Source: Deltaproteobacteria bacterium (GTDB lineage Bacteria; Bdellovibrionota; Bdellovibrionia; Bdellovibrionales; JAMPXM01). From it: DNA of 64,000 nucleotides. The position numbers and the translations under genes are program-made. Positions 54,766-62,504 of the stretch are shown one piece after another (position 1 is the first letter of the stretch; each line of letters opens with the position of its first letter). The notes under the pieces were generated by a model. It was not told the DNA's origin, did not search any database, and saw nothing but the letters and a program-made list of their open reading frames with translations. The stretch spans positions 62,001 to 126,000 of the forward strand of contig JAFLCB010000001.1 of assembly GCA_017302795.1 (NCBI GenBank), read 5' to 3'.

Positions 54766-56463
54766 TTACTTTACGTCTGTTGCCCACCAGTAATCGGCAC
54801 CGACCGCAAACTTATACGTATCTTTCGGAAGACCGATACGTTTGTTGACCGCGTAAAGAACGTACTGATCGTTGAACAAGAACGCATACGGTGCATCTTC
54901 CGCGATCATCGCGTAGATCTTGCGATACATTTGTACGCGCTTCTTCTTGTCAAGTTCAGCAATGGCTTCGTCGATCAATTTATCAACTTCTGGATTCGAG
55001 TAACCAATACGGTTGGAACCACCATCTTTAGCTGATTCTGTGTGCCAGATCTGCTTTGGATTGTGATCAACCGATCCTCCACCCCAGCCAAGCGCAACTG
55101 CGTCGAACTTACGCTCGTCAAGATTCTTCAAAAGTGCGTTCCACTCGAGAAGCTGAAGGTTCATCTTCACACCAGCTTTTTTGAGATCTTCTTGATAAAG
55201 AACCCAGTACTTCTGAATGTCTTTATTGGCGTAAAAAAGTGTGAACTCAAACGGCTGACCCGCCTTATCCAGAACTCCGTCTTTGTTTGTGTCGGCCCAG
55301 CCTGCTTTCTTCAAAAGGTCCGCTGCTTTTTTGGGATCAAAAGCAATCGCCTTTACCTTTGGATCAGCGTACTCACTCTGTTGATACCAAGGGCCTGTTG
55401 CAGGAAGAGACATTCCGAAACGGAACTTTTTGTTCATCTCTTCGCGGTTCATCAAATGCGCGAGGGCGCGACGCACACCTTTTTCTTGAAACATAGGCTT
55501 GGTCAAATTCCAACCAACATAACCGTAAGATTTAGGCTGAAGGTTTTGAACTTTCTTTTTCAAAACGGTTTTGCCCCATGGCGCGCCTTCGGTCTTCAAC
55601 GAATAAGCCTCTGGCGTTAACGAATCATAGTCGAGTTCGCCTTTTTTTAAACGTTCAAGAACCAAGTTTTCTTCTTTGTCGAAACGCATGCGAATTGCTT
55701 GGAAGTTATAACGACCGCGCTGTTCTGGAACCGCGTTGCCCCACCAACTTTTATTTCGCTCGAGAATTATTGCTTGTCCTTGGTTGTACTCCTTCAACAC
55801 GAAGGGACCAGAGCCGAGAATTGTCTTGTTTTTCTTTTTGCCTTCTGTTGCATCGCCGTAAACGTGCTTAGGCAAAACAGTCAAACCAGCAACGACATCA
55901 AAGTTACCAAAGTACTTCGACTTGGTTACAAACTTGATCGCGTTCGTGCCGGTGACTTCGGCTTTCTCGATGTTTTCATAGTACGGACGCAAATGAGCTG
56001 CGTTGTACTTGTCGTCGAAGATGACGTCGAAGCTAAACTTCACGTCATCAATCGTGATAGGCTTTCCGTCGCTCCAAACAGCGCCTTGGCGAAGAGTGAA
56101 GGTAAATTCGCGACCGTCTTTGGAGATTTCCACTTTTTCAGCCAGAGCGGGTTCCCACTCGTACGTATCGAAGTTGCGGTTCATGAGACTGTCCATAACA
56201 AACGACTGAATCGTTTGGTTATAGAGGTCTGTGCCAGTGATCGGATTCAATGTCGTTGGCTCGACACCAAGATTGTAAAGAAAAGTTCCGCCCTGAGGGG
56301 CCTCTGGGTTCCCAAGGATTCCGACTTTTTTGTTTGCCTTTGGAGTTTCCGCTTGTGCCACGGCGAATCCGCCTGACAATCCGACTAGTATCGCTGCAGA
56401 CAGCGTCAATGCGATGGCATTGCTAAAGACTTTTAAACTTCGATTCATCGATATCTTTATCAT
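54766..56463 (-). CDS. yejA: Peptide ABC transporter substrate-binding protein (YejA-like)
   Basis: A 565-residue periplasmic receptor of SBP family 5. It has a signal peptide (about 1-38, ending AVAQA) and no lipobox, unlike OppA in this window. Features are GGTFLYNLGVEPTTLNPITGTD, FTFTLRQGAVWSDGKPITIDDVKFS, GSGPFVLKEYNQGQAIILERN and the C-terminal RKIYAMIAEDAPYAFLFND. AGGGGGA lies upstream of the ATG at 56463. Yej-type systems import antimicrobial or murein-derived peptides in other bacteria; this gene's ligand is unknown. Confidence 0.87.
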   Translation of the reverse strand: MIKISMNRSLKVFSNAIALTLSAAILVGLSGGFAVAQAETPKANKKVGILGNPEAPQGGTFLYNLGVEPTTLNPITGTDLYNQTIQSFVMDSLMNRNFDTYEWEPALAEKVEISKDGREFTFTLRQGAVWSDGKPITIDDVKFSFDVIFDDKYNAAHLRPYYENIEKAEVTGTNAIKFVTKSKYFGNFDVVAGLTVLPKHVYGDATEGKKKNKTILGSGPFVLKEYNQGQAIILERNKSWWGNAVPEQRGRYNFQAIRMRFDKEENLVLERLKKGELDYDSLTPEAYSLKTEGAPWGKTVLKKKVQNLQPKSYGYVGWNLTKPMFQEKGVRRALAHLMNREEMNKKFRFGMSLPATGPWYQQSEYADPKVKAIAFDPKKAADLLKKAGWADTNKDGVLDKAGQPFEFTLFYANKDIQKYWVLYQEDLKKAGVKMNLQLLEWNALLKNLDERKFDAVALGWGGGSVDHNPKQIWHTESAKDGGSNRIGYSNPEVDKLIDEAIAELDKKKRVQMYRKIYAMIAEDAPYAFLFNDQYVLYAVNKRIGLPKDTYKFAVGADYWWATDVK

Positions 56464-56687
56464 TTAAAGAGATCCCCCTATGGTTTTTTTCTTACCCGAA
56501 CTAATTTGGACAAATCTTAGGAGTTTAGCAAGGTTGAACGCGCCTCACTATTTCGCACTCCGATCCGCCGTAAGCGCCGTCGATCGGGCGCGAAACGCTC
56601 CCATTCGGAAGTGTTTTGGTGTAGCAACGACACTGCCGCTCACGATAGGGCAAACCAAGCGATGATTTTGAAAGGAACAAAGCCGAA

Positions 56688-57320
56688 ATGACCCCAGAGT
56701 TTGATCCCAGCTCGATGGAAGCGGCCGTGCTTCGCGCCAGCCATCAAGTTGATCTCTTTGACGTCGATACCGGTGAAGCTTGGAAAGCCGGCGAAGAAAC
56801 TCTATCCTCCGATGAAATAAAAAATGAAATCAACGCTATTTCTAAACACCTGAAAGATGACTCTGGTATCCTCCATATCGATGCCCATGCTAATCTTCGT
56901 GTAGCGTACCAGGGCTACGCTCACAGTCATGCTTCGATCATGTACAAAGTCATTGAAAAAATTAAACCGGGAGTTCTTGTGCAAGTTGGAATTCGAGATT
57001 TCTCGAAAAACGAACTGACGTACAGCGAGAGTGGTCGAGGTAAAGATGGCAGCATCGGAAGCGGTCGCATCGTCACTCATGACGACCGATCGGAAAAGAG
57101 GCACGTCGAAAATGGCGAGTGCTTTTCACAAGTCGTGAAATCTACAATAACGGATCTTCCACAAAACATTTATGCGTCCTTCGATATCGATGGTCTTCAA
57201 CCTGATCTTTGCCCCAACACAGACACTCCGGTGCCGGGAGGATTGACGTTGGATCTATTCAAACTTTGCGGTTCGACCGTGATCACGAACGGGCTTACGG
57301 ACGCGGTGAAAAACATATGA
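56688..57320 (+). pseudogene. Degenerate agmatinase/ureohydrolase-like gene
   Basis: A 210-codon open frame with clear but incomplete similarity to the arginase/agmatinase family: ASHQVDLFDVDTGEAW, then LHIDAHANLRVAYQGYAHSHASIMY, VQVGIRDFSKNEL and SFDIDGLQPDLCPNTDTPVPGGL. The GG(D/E)H(S/T) segment with the first metal histidine, normally about 30 residues before DAH, is missing. The third metal ligand of DAHxD is Asn, DGLDP is DGLQP, the N-terminal third is short, and the chain ends soon after PGGL instead of running 60 residues further. Two of six metal ligands are therefore absent and it cannot be a normal agmatinase. The frame is open and its stop overlaps the next gene (ATGA), so the protein may still be made. 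Confidence 0.7.
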
Positions 57321-57832
57321 ACAAGCAAGCCACTAATAAAACAGCTAGCAAATCAGCGGGTAAAACCGCTGCGAAAAACTGGTACGACAATGGCGTTCGC
57401 TTTGAGTGCCAAGGTTCTGGAAAATGCTGTGTTTCGCACGGCGAGTACGGCTTCGTCTACGTGACTGCGGCCGACAGAAAAAAAATGGCTAAACTGCTAG
57501 GCGTTCCCACTGCGGAGTTCACTCGGACGTACTGCTCGAAGGTTGAGGGATTGTTTCGCCTCAACGACGGTCCATCTGATGACCCCAAAGATCCGACGGC
57601 AAAACCGTGCACATTTTTAAAGAAAAAGCGCTGCACCATCTATGAAGCTCGGCCAATGCAATGTCGAACTTGGCCGTTTTGGCCCGAAACTATGTCGGCT
57701 AAAGCGTGGTCAAAAGATGTTGCTGCTTTCTGTCCTGGCGTCGGAAAAGGTCGTGTCTGGCCCAAAAACGAAATCGACACCGCGATAAAAGAGCAAAGCC
57801 AATGGGAAAACGACATCGCGCACGGACTTTGA
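57317..57832 (+). CDS. YkgJ-family cysteine-cluster protein
   Basis: A 171-residue protein of the YkgJ family (predicted zinc or iron binding). Clusters are FECQGSGKCC (about 31-40), CTFLKKKRCTIYEARPMQCRTWPFWP (in part, about 96-121) and a final FCPG. The N-terminus is a Lys/Ala/Thr-rich stretch of about 25 residues. ATG at 57317 overlaps the stop of the degenerate agmatinase-like gene, so it may depend on that gene for translation. Biochemical role of the family is unknown. Confidence 0.88.
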   Translation: MNKQATNKTASKSAGKTAAKNWYDNGVRFECQGSGKCCVSHGEYGFVYVTAADRKKMAKLLGVPTAEFTRTYCSKVEGLFRLNDGPSDDPKDPTAKPCTFLKKKRCTIYEARPMQCRTWPFWPETMSAKAWSKDVAAFCPGVGKGRVWPKNEIDTAIKEQSQWENDIAHGL

Positions 57833-57885
57833 TTTGAATCGCGCAGCCTTGATTAGCGCAGCTTTAAATCGCGCTTTTTCGGCTT

Positions 57886-58572
57886 TCAGAATTTCCGATC
57901 TACTTTCCTAATATCGAGCCCCTCGAAAAGCGCCGCGTAAGTGAGATAGCCGGATACCAGGGCCACCGGCAGGAACACGAGGACCACAGGTAGCACCAGT
58001 GCTATTGTACAAGCGACCCCTAATCCAGCCAGCATCAAGCCAAGTGCCAGCAAAAACTGCCAGCTGAGTGAAGTCGCCTGAAGGTTCAGTTCAATCGAGC
58101 GAACGGCAGGAACACGTTTGAAGTAAATCAAAGGAGCAGAGAACGCGGTAAGAGCAACTAAAAGCAAAGTAAGGACGAAGTCGATTAAGTTTCCGATGAA
58201 CGCAGGAAAACTTTTTTCAATTAATGCCTGAAGCAGCGCGATGCCAACACCGAGCAAACCAATCGGCACGAGATCGCCCATTTTCTGATTGTCTTCGAAC
58301 ACTGTAAACAGGTCTTTCACGCTACCGCGTTCGCCCAGAACGATTTTTCTAGCAAAAACCATGAAGCCCGCGCCTAAAATCGTCGCTGGAAGCGGGGCTA
58401 GTATCATTATGAATGGGGTGTAGGACATGGCGACAAGGATCACCACGTACAGAACTGAAACCTGAAGAACGGCTTCATAATTCTTTTTCGTAATTTTCCA
58501 GCTCACCATCAGAAACTGGATTGCAAGATCCGCGGGAATCTGCCGAAGCTGAATTCCCGCAGGATCGGTCAT
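57886..58572 (-). CDS. Multi-pass membrane protein, unrecognised
   Basis: About 228 residues with six hydrophobic segments, some broken by Gly and Pro, and a C-terminal LDIRKVDRKF. The layout resembles BPSS1780/DUF-type membrane proteins that carry the phrase PLIYFKRVPA, but I do not recognise the family. The start is uncertain: ATG at 58572 has no clear ribosome site, and TTG/GTG codons about 30 bases upstream are alternatives. It follows the DksA-like gene by 41 bases and is probably co-transcribed. Confidence 0.6.
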   Translation of the reverse strand: MTDPAGIQLRQIPADLAIQFLMVSWKITKKNYEAVLQVSVLYVVILVAMSYTPFIMILAPLPATILGAGFMVFARKIVLGERGSVKDLFTVFEDNQKMGDLVPIGLLGVGIALLQALIEKSFPAFIGNLIDFVLTLLLVALTAFSAPLIYFKRVPAVRSIELNLQATSLSWQFLLALGLMLAGLGVACTIALVLPVVLVFLPVALVSGYLTYAALFEGLDIRKVDRKF

Positions 58573-58613
58573 TTGTGATTTAGTAAAATCTTTTTCTACC
58601 ACCAAGCAACCGC

Positions 58614-59000
58614 TTAGCGAGCGTAACGTTTTTGAAGAGACTCGCGCATCTCTGCGCCTTCGATAGAAAGACGTGTCCAAGGAATCGCGCGAAGTCTTTC
58701 TGGCTCGATCATCTCTTCTGTCTCTTCACACACACCGTAAGTGCCGTTTTCGATTCGGGCCAATGCCATTTCGATTTCGACCAACTGAGTTCGAAGTCGT
58801 TCGTGCAGGGTGAGTGTTTCAGCTTCCGCCAAAACGCGAACCGTCTGATCCGCCTCATCTCCACCCTTGTCTTCAATGTGAAGATCCTGGCGAGTGTTTC
58901 GAACTCGGTTCAAAACATCTGCTTTCGCATCGAGAAGTAGTGTTTTGCACTCCTTGATCAACGCTGCTTCGATTGTCCCCATCTCAAGCCCCCCATTCAT
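58614..59000 (-). CDS. DksA/TraR-like protein lacking most zinc-finger cysteines
   Basis: A 128-residue protein with the DksA layout: an N-terminal helix, a coiled coil whose tip carries acidic residues (KGGDEADQT, about 46-54), and a C-terminal globular part GTYGVCEETEEMIEPERLRAIPWTRLSIEGAE. In canonical DksA this holds C-x2-C-x17-C-x2-C. Here the four positions are Cys, Thr, Ser and Gly with the spacing kept exactly, so zinc binding by this site is not possible. Pseudomonas DksA2 keeps two of four cysteines; this protein keeps one. It probably still binds RNA polymerase through the secondary channel, but this is inference. Confidence 0.82.
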   Translation of the reverse strand: MNGGLEMGTIEAALIKECKTLLLDAKADVLNRVRNTRQDLHIEDKGGDEADQTVRVLAEAETLTLHERLRTQLVEIEMALARIENGTYGVCEETEEMIEPERLRAIPWTRLSIEGAEMRESLQKRYAR

Positions 59001-59281
59001 TCTGACATCCCTCGGCTGAAATTCATCCAGTCCTGCCCTTCGAAATTCATCATTGAATTCGTCAGTGCCATTTTGGAACTTTGAAAGTTAGCCACAATCA
59101 CAACTCCCGGCGCAAGCACAATCTTAAATTTTCTGTCACGCCGCAAAGTTTCGAATTTCGCAGCGCAACCTGTCTCAAATCAAAACAAAGAGGTCTAGCG
59201 GCTCTTCGAACGAAGGTTACCGCTTGGACAAGTTGTCTATCGAATTTAATCGAGGAGTTCGAATGAGAATTCTGTCAGGAA

Positions 59282-59788
59282 CTAAAAACTGACACGACTG
59301 CGCCGCACAGGAATCCAAACATTGGCGTCGCGGGTCCAGTACTTTCCTTTGTAATCATCTTCCAAGCGAACCCAAAGTCCTTCGCGATCGACTTTCTTGA
59401 ATGGCGTATAACGATCGGCCACGCGAAAATCCGCCGGGCCATCATTTTCCCCAGGGCCTTTAACTAGAGCGGCAGAGCGAACGCGCACAACGGCGCAACT
59501 TTGATTGGCCGCTACGTTTCTGGAAACCACCCAGTGAACTTGACCGCGCAAATCTCGAACCTTTGACCATCCGTTTTGAACATCCAATCTTTCAAGGGGC
59601 ATGTGGCGTGCGACGGTCCAAGTAATTTTCGAGGAGGTACTTGGTGCGGCGCGTAGCTTGGCTTTAGGGGACATGACGCATACCGGCTCCGGAAAGCGAT
59701 CGTCGTCAGCTTGAGCCACTTCCAACGAGAACACTGTGCTTCCAGCCAAAAACAACGCCACGAAACGGATGGATTTAAGAGATACCAT
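59282..59788 (-). CDS. Exported protein with two SH3-like domains
   Basis: A 168-residue protein with a signal peptide (about 1-27, ending VAQA). Two SH3-like modules follow: PEPVCVMSPKAKLRAAPSTSSKITWTV... (about 33-88) and CAVVRVRSAALVKGPGEND... (about 94-150) ending in WIPVRRSRVSF. Both have the cell-wall-binding SH3_3 pattern with R-x-x-P-S-T-S-S and terminal Trp-Val/Ile. The two cysteines could link the domains. It stands alone, 281 bases from the DksA-like gene; I see no gene in that gap. Confidence 0.78.
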   Translation of the reverse strand: MVSLKSIRFVALFLAGSTVFSLEVAQADDDRFPEPVCVMSPKAKLRAAPSTSSKITWTVARHMPLERLDVQNGWSKVRDLRGQVHWVVSRNVAANQSCAVVRVRSAALVKGPGENDGPADFRVADRYTPFKKVDREGLWVRLEDDYKGKYWTRDANVWIPVRRSRVSF

Positions 59789-59876
59789 ATTTTCGCCCCC
59801 CAGAACTTCTTCATGATCCCCGACTTAAGACCTATCGGACAGGGGGGCGTCTCGACTTGAGTCCTTTAACCATAAA

Positions 59877-60383
59877 TCATGTGGGATTCTTCAACTTCTT
59901 GCTCTCAATTATGTTCAATTCATCACTGTTTATTCCGGTGGAGGTTTCCACGACGGCGTCGACGTCAATGACTTGGGATGAGGCATTTTGCTGGTCATCA
60001 TCCGAGGGGCCGGCCTTAGAAAAGCCGACGCCATGTTTGTACTTCACTTTCGCAATCAATCTCCTCGCCAAATATCCGCGGGCTCCAGGAACCAACAGCA
60101 AGATGGCCAAAATGTCGGAGCTAAATCCAGGAATCACCAACAACACGCCGGATAAACCCGTCAACGCGGCTGCGAGCGCTGCGACCCCTGGAGACTTGCC
60201 TTCACGCATCGATTTGGCGACGGACACGGCAAGGCGTACCCCCGTCGTCCTTAAAAGCCCCACTCCTAGAATCGTCAGCAGCAACCAGGCGAAAAAGACG
60301 TTTATGAATCCAAAGTTTTTTATCAACCCCATTGAGAGGACGATTTCCAAAATCGGGATCGCGAAAAATGCGAGTAAAATCAT
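59877..60383 (-). CDS. fxsA: FxsA-family membrane protein
   Basis: A 168-residue protein of the FxsA family. It has N-terminal helix ILLAFFAIPILEIVLSMGLI with the family Glu, then a second helix with GVGLLR and the motif SPGVAALAAALTGLSGVLLVIPGFSSDILAILLLVPG (in part, about 72-105). The C-terminal cytoplasmic tail is polar and acidic. E. coli FxsA relieves exclusion of phage T7 by F plasmids; the normal role is unknown. It is translated after xthA, with an ATGA overlap. Confidence 0.88.
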   Translation of the reverse strand: MILLAFFAIPILEIVLSMGLIKNFGFINVFFAWLLLTILGVGLLRTTGVRLAVSVAKSMREGKSPGVAALAAALTGLSGVLLVIPGFSSDILAILLLVPGARGYLARRLIAKVKYKHGVGFSKAGPSDDDQQNASSQVIDVDAVVETSTGINSDELNIIESKKLKNPT

Positions 60384-61171
60384 TTCAGCTTGGCCTCATC
60401 AATTTCGATTAAGACAGGACAATGATCAGAACCCTCAACTTCATCTAAAATCGCAGCCCTCGTCAGCGCGGGAACGAGGCCCTTTGTAACACTCACGTAA
60501 TCAATTCGCCAACCGCGGTTAACGGGCCGCGCACGTTCGACATAGCTCCACCAAGTGAACGCCCCTTTTTCTTCCGGATAAAAGTGGCGGAAAGTATCGA
60601 TAAAGCCAATTGCAAGAAACGAATCAAACCACGCGCGCTCTTCAGGCAAAAAGCCACTTTCCTTTGCCAATCGAATTGGGTCGTAAACATCAATTTCTTT
60701 GTGAGCGACATTGTAATCCCCGACCAAAATAATCTCGCGGCCAGAGGAGATTTTCGCAGCCAAATGCCTGTTCAGCTCGCGCAAGAAAACCTGCTTGAAG
60801 TCGTGACGCTCTTGGCCGCTCCCACCATTGGGAAAATAAATATTGTAAAGTAAAAAGGGGCCATGGTCCGTGATTACAACGCGACCTTCTTGATCGTAAA
60901 TTTCAATTCCGATTTTAGGAACCCACTCCCGCACGGGCAGAGGGGACGACGCACGCTCGAAGGTGGCGACTCCGGAATACCCTTTGCGAACAGCTGAAGA
61001 CCAAGAACCCTTCATGCCGCTCGGCTCACGCACTTGATTTTCAACTTGATCAAAGTGCGCTTTCGTTTCCTGTAAACAAAGCACATCCGGAGCTTCTCGT
61101 TCAACAAACGGCAGAAAGCCCTTTTTGCCGACTGCGCGAATACCGTTCACATTCCAAGAAATTATCTTCAT
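60380..61171 (-). CDS. xthA: Exodeoxyribonuclease III (AP endonuclease)
   Basis: A Mg-dependent DNA repair nuclease that cuts at abasic sites and removes 3' blocks. The 263-residue protein has MKIISWNVNGIRA at the N-terminus, the metal Glu in LCLQETKA (about 31-38), YFPNGGSG, the catalytic VGDYNVAHKEID and the final GSDHCPV with the general-base His. GRRIDY-type RIDYV precedes it. Length is normal. It is coupled to fxsA and divergent from the ATP-grasp gene. Confidence 0.96.
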   Translation of the reverse strand: MKIISWNVNGIRAVGKKGFLPFVEREAPDVLCLQETKAHFDQVENQVREPSGMKGSWSSAVRKGYSGVATFERASSPLPVREWVPKIGIEIYDQEGRVVITDHGPFLLYNIYFPNGGSGQERHDFKQVFLRELNRHLAAKISSGREIILVGDYNVAHKEIDVYDPIRLAKESGFLPEERAWFDSFLAIGFIDTFRHFYPEEKGAFTWWSYVERARPVNRGWRIDYVSVTKGLVPALTRAAILDEVEGSDHCPVLIEIDEAKLK

Positions 61172-61251
61172 GTCGCTTGCCCGCCCATCATGCTCCCTTT
61201 AGAACAGTAGTACGTCTTTAGGAACTGTTTATTCCACAATGGAAGCCAAAC

Positions 61252-62427
61252 GTGAAACACGAAGATTTCCTAGCGCGCTTAGCGCTGGAGTATCCGAAAA
61301 CTGCAAAGCAAAACGATATTCGCAGTCTCGTCATACCCACGTTAATTGCACCGCTGGTGGTAGACCTTCCTGGAAAGTGGCTGGCAGATGCCACCCGATT
61401 TGTGGAAATCGCATACAGACAAATTCGCGACAATCAATCTGTTGGCGAACAACTCAGATGTCTAGCGCCAGAGGTTCCGCGACCCGATCATTCATCTGCC
61501 CTTATGTCGTACGACTTTCATGTTGATTTTCGAACTCAGGCCGAAGGCCAAATAAAGCTGATTGAAATCAACACCAACGCTTCGATGAGTCTTCTACTTG
61601 ATGTTTTAAACTGCCAAATGCACGTCGGACGGTGTTTGAAAGAAAGTTTTTTAGACGACTTCGCTGAAGATCTCGGCCGAAGTCTGCGTGACACGAAAGT
61701 CGTCATCATTGACGAAAGCCCGATGTCGCAGAAACTGTACGTCGAGTTTTTAATGTACAAAGAGTTGTTTGAATCTCGCGGAGCCGCGGCACGCATTGCG
61801 GACCGAACAGAGCTCGCATTCCAAGATGGCAAGTTGTGGCTGAAGGACGATCCTAAGTTTGGACCGATTGACCTAGTCTACAATCGCTTGACGGATTTTT
61901 ACTTTGAAACTGCGGAAGCTGCGGCACTACAGAAAGCCATGCGGGCCAAAGCCTGCGTGATCTCGCCGCATCCCTTCGATTATAGGTTACTTGCCGACAA
62001 AGCTCGCCTTGTTCAATGGTGCGCCGCTGGATCACTCGAGAGCTACGGTATTTCTGCAGACGACGCTGGTTTTTTTAGATCGATTCTTATCAATACCAGA
62101 GACAGCACCGGGCTCGATCCCGAACAGCTCTGGAAAGAACGGAAAGGATTGATCTTCAAACCTAAAACGTCACACGGCGGAAAAGGTGTTTATCGCGGCT
62201 CCTCTGTGTCGCGTGGAGCGTTTCAATCGGTGATAGATTCAGGTGCACTTGCACAAGATTTTATTCCTGCCCCAACGTTGAAATTGGGTGACGAGGAATT
62301 CAAATACGATCTCCGTTTCTTTGCGTACAAGGATCGAATCAACATTGCCTGCGCTCGGCTCTATCAAGGACAGATGACAAATGCGACAACTCCGGGTGGC
62401 GGAGTCGCAGCGGTTTCCTGGAGCTAG
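61252..62427 (+). CDS. ATP-grasp protein, probably circularly permuted
   Basis: A 391-residue ligase-like protein. The metal-binding E-x-N motif that normally ends an ATP-grasp fold is here near the front (KLIEINTNASM, Glu105 and Asn107). The ATP loop FKPKTSHGGKGVYRG (302-316), QDFI (335-338) and DLRFFAYKDRINIACARLYQG come later, ending TPGGGVAAVS. That order indicates a circular permutation, as in CP_ATPgrasp families, where members join peptide or amine bonds. The substrate is unknown. The start is GTG at 61252 with GGA eight bases upstream. The SelO-like gene follows after 77 bases. It does not look like glutathione or D-Ala-D-Ala ligase. Confidence 0.72.
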   Translation: MKHEDFLARLALEYPKTAKQNDIRSLVIPTLIAPLVVDLPGKWLADATRFVEIAYRQIRDNQSVGEQLRCLAPEVPRPDHSSALMSYDFHVDFRTQAEGQIKLIEINTNASMSLLLDVLNCQMHVGRCLKESFLDDFAEDLGRSLRDTKVVIIDESPMSQKLYVEFLMYKELFESRGAAARIADRTELAFQDGKLWLKDDPKFGPIDLVYNRLTDFYFETAEAAALQKAMRAKACVISPHPFDYRLLADKARLVQWCAAGSLESYGISADDAGFFRSILINTRDSTGLDPEQLWKERKGLIFKPKTSHGGKGVYRGSSVSRGAFQSVIDSGALAQDFIPAPTLKLGDEEFKYDLRFFAYKDRINIACARLYQGQMTNATTPGGGVAAVSWS

Positions 62428-62504
62428 ACCGCCAACGCACAATTGCCCTCGACTATTAGCGAGCCTCTCAAGTTGACACATAGCGTGCCGATAAGTTTCT
62501 TAGA

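Noticed and set aside
56480-56665. Small open frame before the agmatinase-like gene
   Set aside because: No ribosome site or ureohydrolase similarity; it does not supply the missing N-terminus.
59001-59281. Possible tiny gene MRILSGTKN with GAGGAG upstream
   Set aside because: Only nine codons, no conservation evidence, and it runs into the end of the SH3 gene.
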